Part shown: piece by piece, positions 62,910 to 64,000 of the stretch
How the letters are laid out: every line of letters starts with the position of its first letter
How positions within the stretch are numbered: position 1 is the first letter of the stretch
Source: Nitrosopumilaceae archaeon
GTDB taxonomy: Archaea; Thermoproteota; Nitrososphaeria; Nitrososphaerales; Nitrosopumilaceae
NCBI GenBank assembly: GCA_005798405.1
Contig: SYJQ01000028.1
Location: 62,001 to 126,000 of the forward strand
DNA: 64,000 nt
Direction: 5' to 3'
Program-made: the position numbers and the translations under genes
Notes under the pieces: model-generated
The model's database searches: none
Told to the model about the DNA's origin: nothing
What the model saw: the letters and a program-made list of their open reading frames with translations, nothing else

Positions 62910-64000
62910 CACCTAAGCTAAGTGTTGGTGCAGCAAATTCTACAAATTTGATAATTGGATCTGGATATACACCGAATCCTACCAAAAAGATTATTGAAAA
63001 TATCATGATTGCAATAACAGATTTTGGTTCAGATACTCTTTTTTCAGTTTCTCCTTCAAAGTACATTTTTCTTGTAATCCAACCATAGTAAGCTAATGAT
63101 AGAGCGCTGTTTAGAACTCCAGCAATTGCAAGCCAAGGTGCCCACCATATAGTGGAGCTAGCATCCAATGCGCCACCAAATAGCATGATTTTACTCCAAA
63201 ATCCAGCAAGTGGAGGTACACCAGCTAAAGCAAATAACGAGATAATTAATCCAAGGGATGTAATTGGCATTCGTCTTCCAAGTCCTTTGAGTTTATCGAT
63301 ATTAGTTACAGCAAGTGTGGTTACTATTCCTGCAATTGCTATGAAGGCAGCACCTTTCATTACAGCGTGATTTAATATTTGATATAATGAGCCTTGGAGA
63401 CCAAGAGAACTGTATGGAGCTACTGCAAGTCCGATCAAAATGTATCCAGCATGAGCAATGCTAGAATATGCTAACATTCTTGCAAGATTCTTTTGCATGA
63501 TTGCAGCAATGTTACCAATAGTCATTGTCATAACTGCAATTATTCCAAGAGCTAAAGTCCAATCAAGATTTAGTACAACCATTCCAAGTACAATTATTCT
63601 AATTGTTGCTGCAAACCCTGCTTTCTTTGTTCCAGCTGCAAGTAGAGTTGTAATGGTTGGAGGTGCACCTTCATAAGTGTCAGGTAACCATTGATGGAAA
63701 GGTACTAACCCCATCTTAAATCCAAATCCTGCAATAAACATTCCAACAGATAGTAATGCTAATGGTAATAACGAAGGATCAAGAGTGGAATAACCCTGAA
63801 TAACTTCGCCAATATTTGTTGAACCGGTTAGTCCATAAGATAATGAAATTCCATAAACTATAATTGCAGAAGATAGTGCCCCAAATAAGAAATACTTTAG
63901 TGCAGCTTCGTTTGAACTTGGATTCTTTTTCATAAATCCAACAAGAACATATGTTGGAATACTCATCAGCTCCCATGCTACAAATAACATCACCAAGTCA
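62899..64000 (-). CDS. nuoN: NADH-quinone oxidoreductase subunit N (partial, 5' end outside window)
   Basis: C-terminal part of the antiporter-like complex I subunit N; at least 365 residues visible, with the start beyond 64000. About ten membrane helices. Characteristic segments: AALKYFLFGALSSAIIVYG, FKMGLVPFHQWLPDTYEGAP (with the conserved Lys/His-rich helix), GMVVLNLDWTLAL, and YSSIAHAGYILIGLA. In ammonia-oxidising archaea complex I takes part in quinone-linked electron flow. Converges with the prenyl synthase by 11 bases. Confidence 0.95.
   Translation of the reverse strand, partial: DLVMLFVAWELMSIPTYVLVGFMKKNPSSNEAALKYFLFGALSSAIIVYGISLSYGLTGSTNIGEVIQGYSTLDPSLLPLALLSVGMFIAGFGFKMGLVPFHQWLPDTYEGAPPTITTLLAAGTKKAGFAATIRIIVLGMVVLNLDWTLALGIIAVMTMTIGNIAAIMQKNLARMLAYSSIAHAGYILIGLAVAPYSSLGLQGSLYQILNHAVMKGAAFIAIAGIVTTLAVTNIDKLKGLGRRMPITSLGLIISLFALAGVPPLAGFWSKIMLFGGALDASSTIWWAPWLAIAGVLNSALSLAYYGWITRKMYFEGETEKRVSEPKSVIAIMIFSIIFLVGFGVYPDPIIKFVEFAAPTLSLGVMP

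Noticed and set aside
1-64000. CRISPR arrays, insertion sequences and prophage genes
   Set aside because: I looked for regularly spaced direct repeats, transposase motifs and phage-type genes and saw none; the repeats present are all within or at the ends of protein genes.

Overview
The window comes from a low-GC marine ammonia-oxidising archaeon (Thaumarchaeota/Nitrososphaerota, Nitrosopumilus-like). The evidence is an archaeal-type RNA polymerase (rpoH-rpoB-rpoA), archaeal translation and isoprenoid genes, a tandem family of surface proteins ending in the PEFG-CTERM sorting signal typical of this phylum, an S-layer-like protein, multicopper oxidase and cobalamin-related genes, and tRNAs including one with a non-canonical intron. 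Genes are packed closely, many overlap by 1-11 bases, and many start with TTG or GTG. TATA-like boxes about 25-28 bases upstream of start codons point to leaderless or short-leader transcripts. No stretch longer than about 300 bases lacks a feature.

Layout. 1-6.1 kb: RNA polymerase operon rpoH-rpoB-rpoA on the minus strand, with the last gene cut by the window edge. 6.2-9.8 kb: four tandem PEFG-CTERM surface proteins, three of which share an identical 3' end at the DNA level. 9.8-14.8 kb: larC-larE-cysteine desulfurase facing mdh-larB, an almost complete nickel-pincer-nucleotide cofactor (Lar) pathway around a malate dehydrogenase. 14.9-16.4 kb: a cobalamin-type radical SAM enzyme. 16.4-22.8 kb: small proteins and three cell-surface proteins (nine-repeat thrombospondin type 3 protein, TPEP-linker protein, 1065-residue S-layer-like protein). 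22.9-27.7 kb: metal handling (cation diffusion facilitator, ZIP transporter, two-domain multicopper oxidase, a DtxR-box-like palindrome, a winged-helix protein and a tiny Cys-rich protein). 27.8-31 kb: rps13, rps4 and glmS. 30.8-33.8 kb: cobT, a metallo-hydrolase, NAD(P)HX epimerase and translin. 33.8-41.9 kb: tRNA-Leu, then the long operon rpoN-eno-rps2-MEMO-mvk-ipk-idi-idsA-gltX, which links translation to isoprenoid lipid synthesis. 42-48.6 kb: mixed metabolic and small proteins, tRNA-His, CorA and a universal stress protein. 48.6-52 kb: non-oxidative pentose phosphate operon with a transketolase-N/ribulose-phosphate-epimerase fusion. 52-58 kb: aminopeptidase, tiny metal-binding proteins, a stand-alone 5S rRNA, ABCE1, Trm5 and RimI. 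58.1-64 kb: membrane protease, a degenerate LarA-like protein, pyrE, tRNA-CAU, a diiron oxygenase-fold protein, tRNA-Glu with a T-loop intron, a second prenyl synthase and the start-truncated nuoN.

How the genes fit together. The mevalonate-pathway block uses isopentenyl phosphate kinase (the archaeal alternative route) and feeds two prenyl synthases; the radical SAM enzyme could act on lipids but this is not shown by sequence. The pentose phosphate operon can make ribose-5-phosphate, which pyrE consumes. The MCO/ZIP/CDF group looks like copper/zinc/iron homeostasis under a metal-responsive operator. The most unusual items are the Lar pathway with an apparently inactive LarA-like protein, the transketolase/epimerase fusion, an IPP isomerase that lacks its catalytic cysteine, the identical 3' ends of the PEFG-CTERM genes, the TGRGTG-repeat protein, and the tRNA-Glu T-loop intron. 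All functional calls are from reading the sequence; no database search was run.
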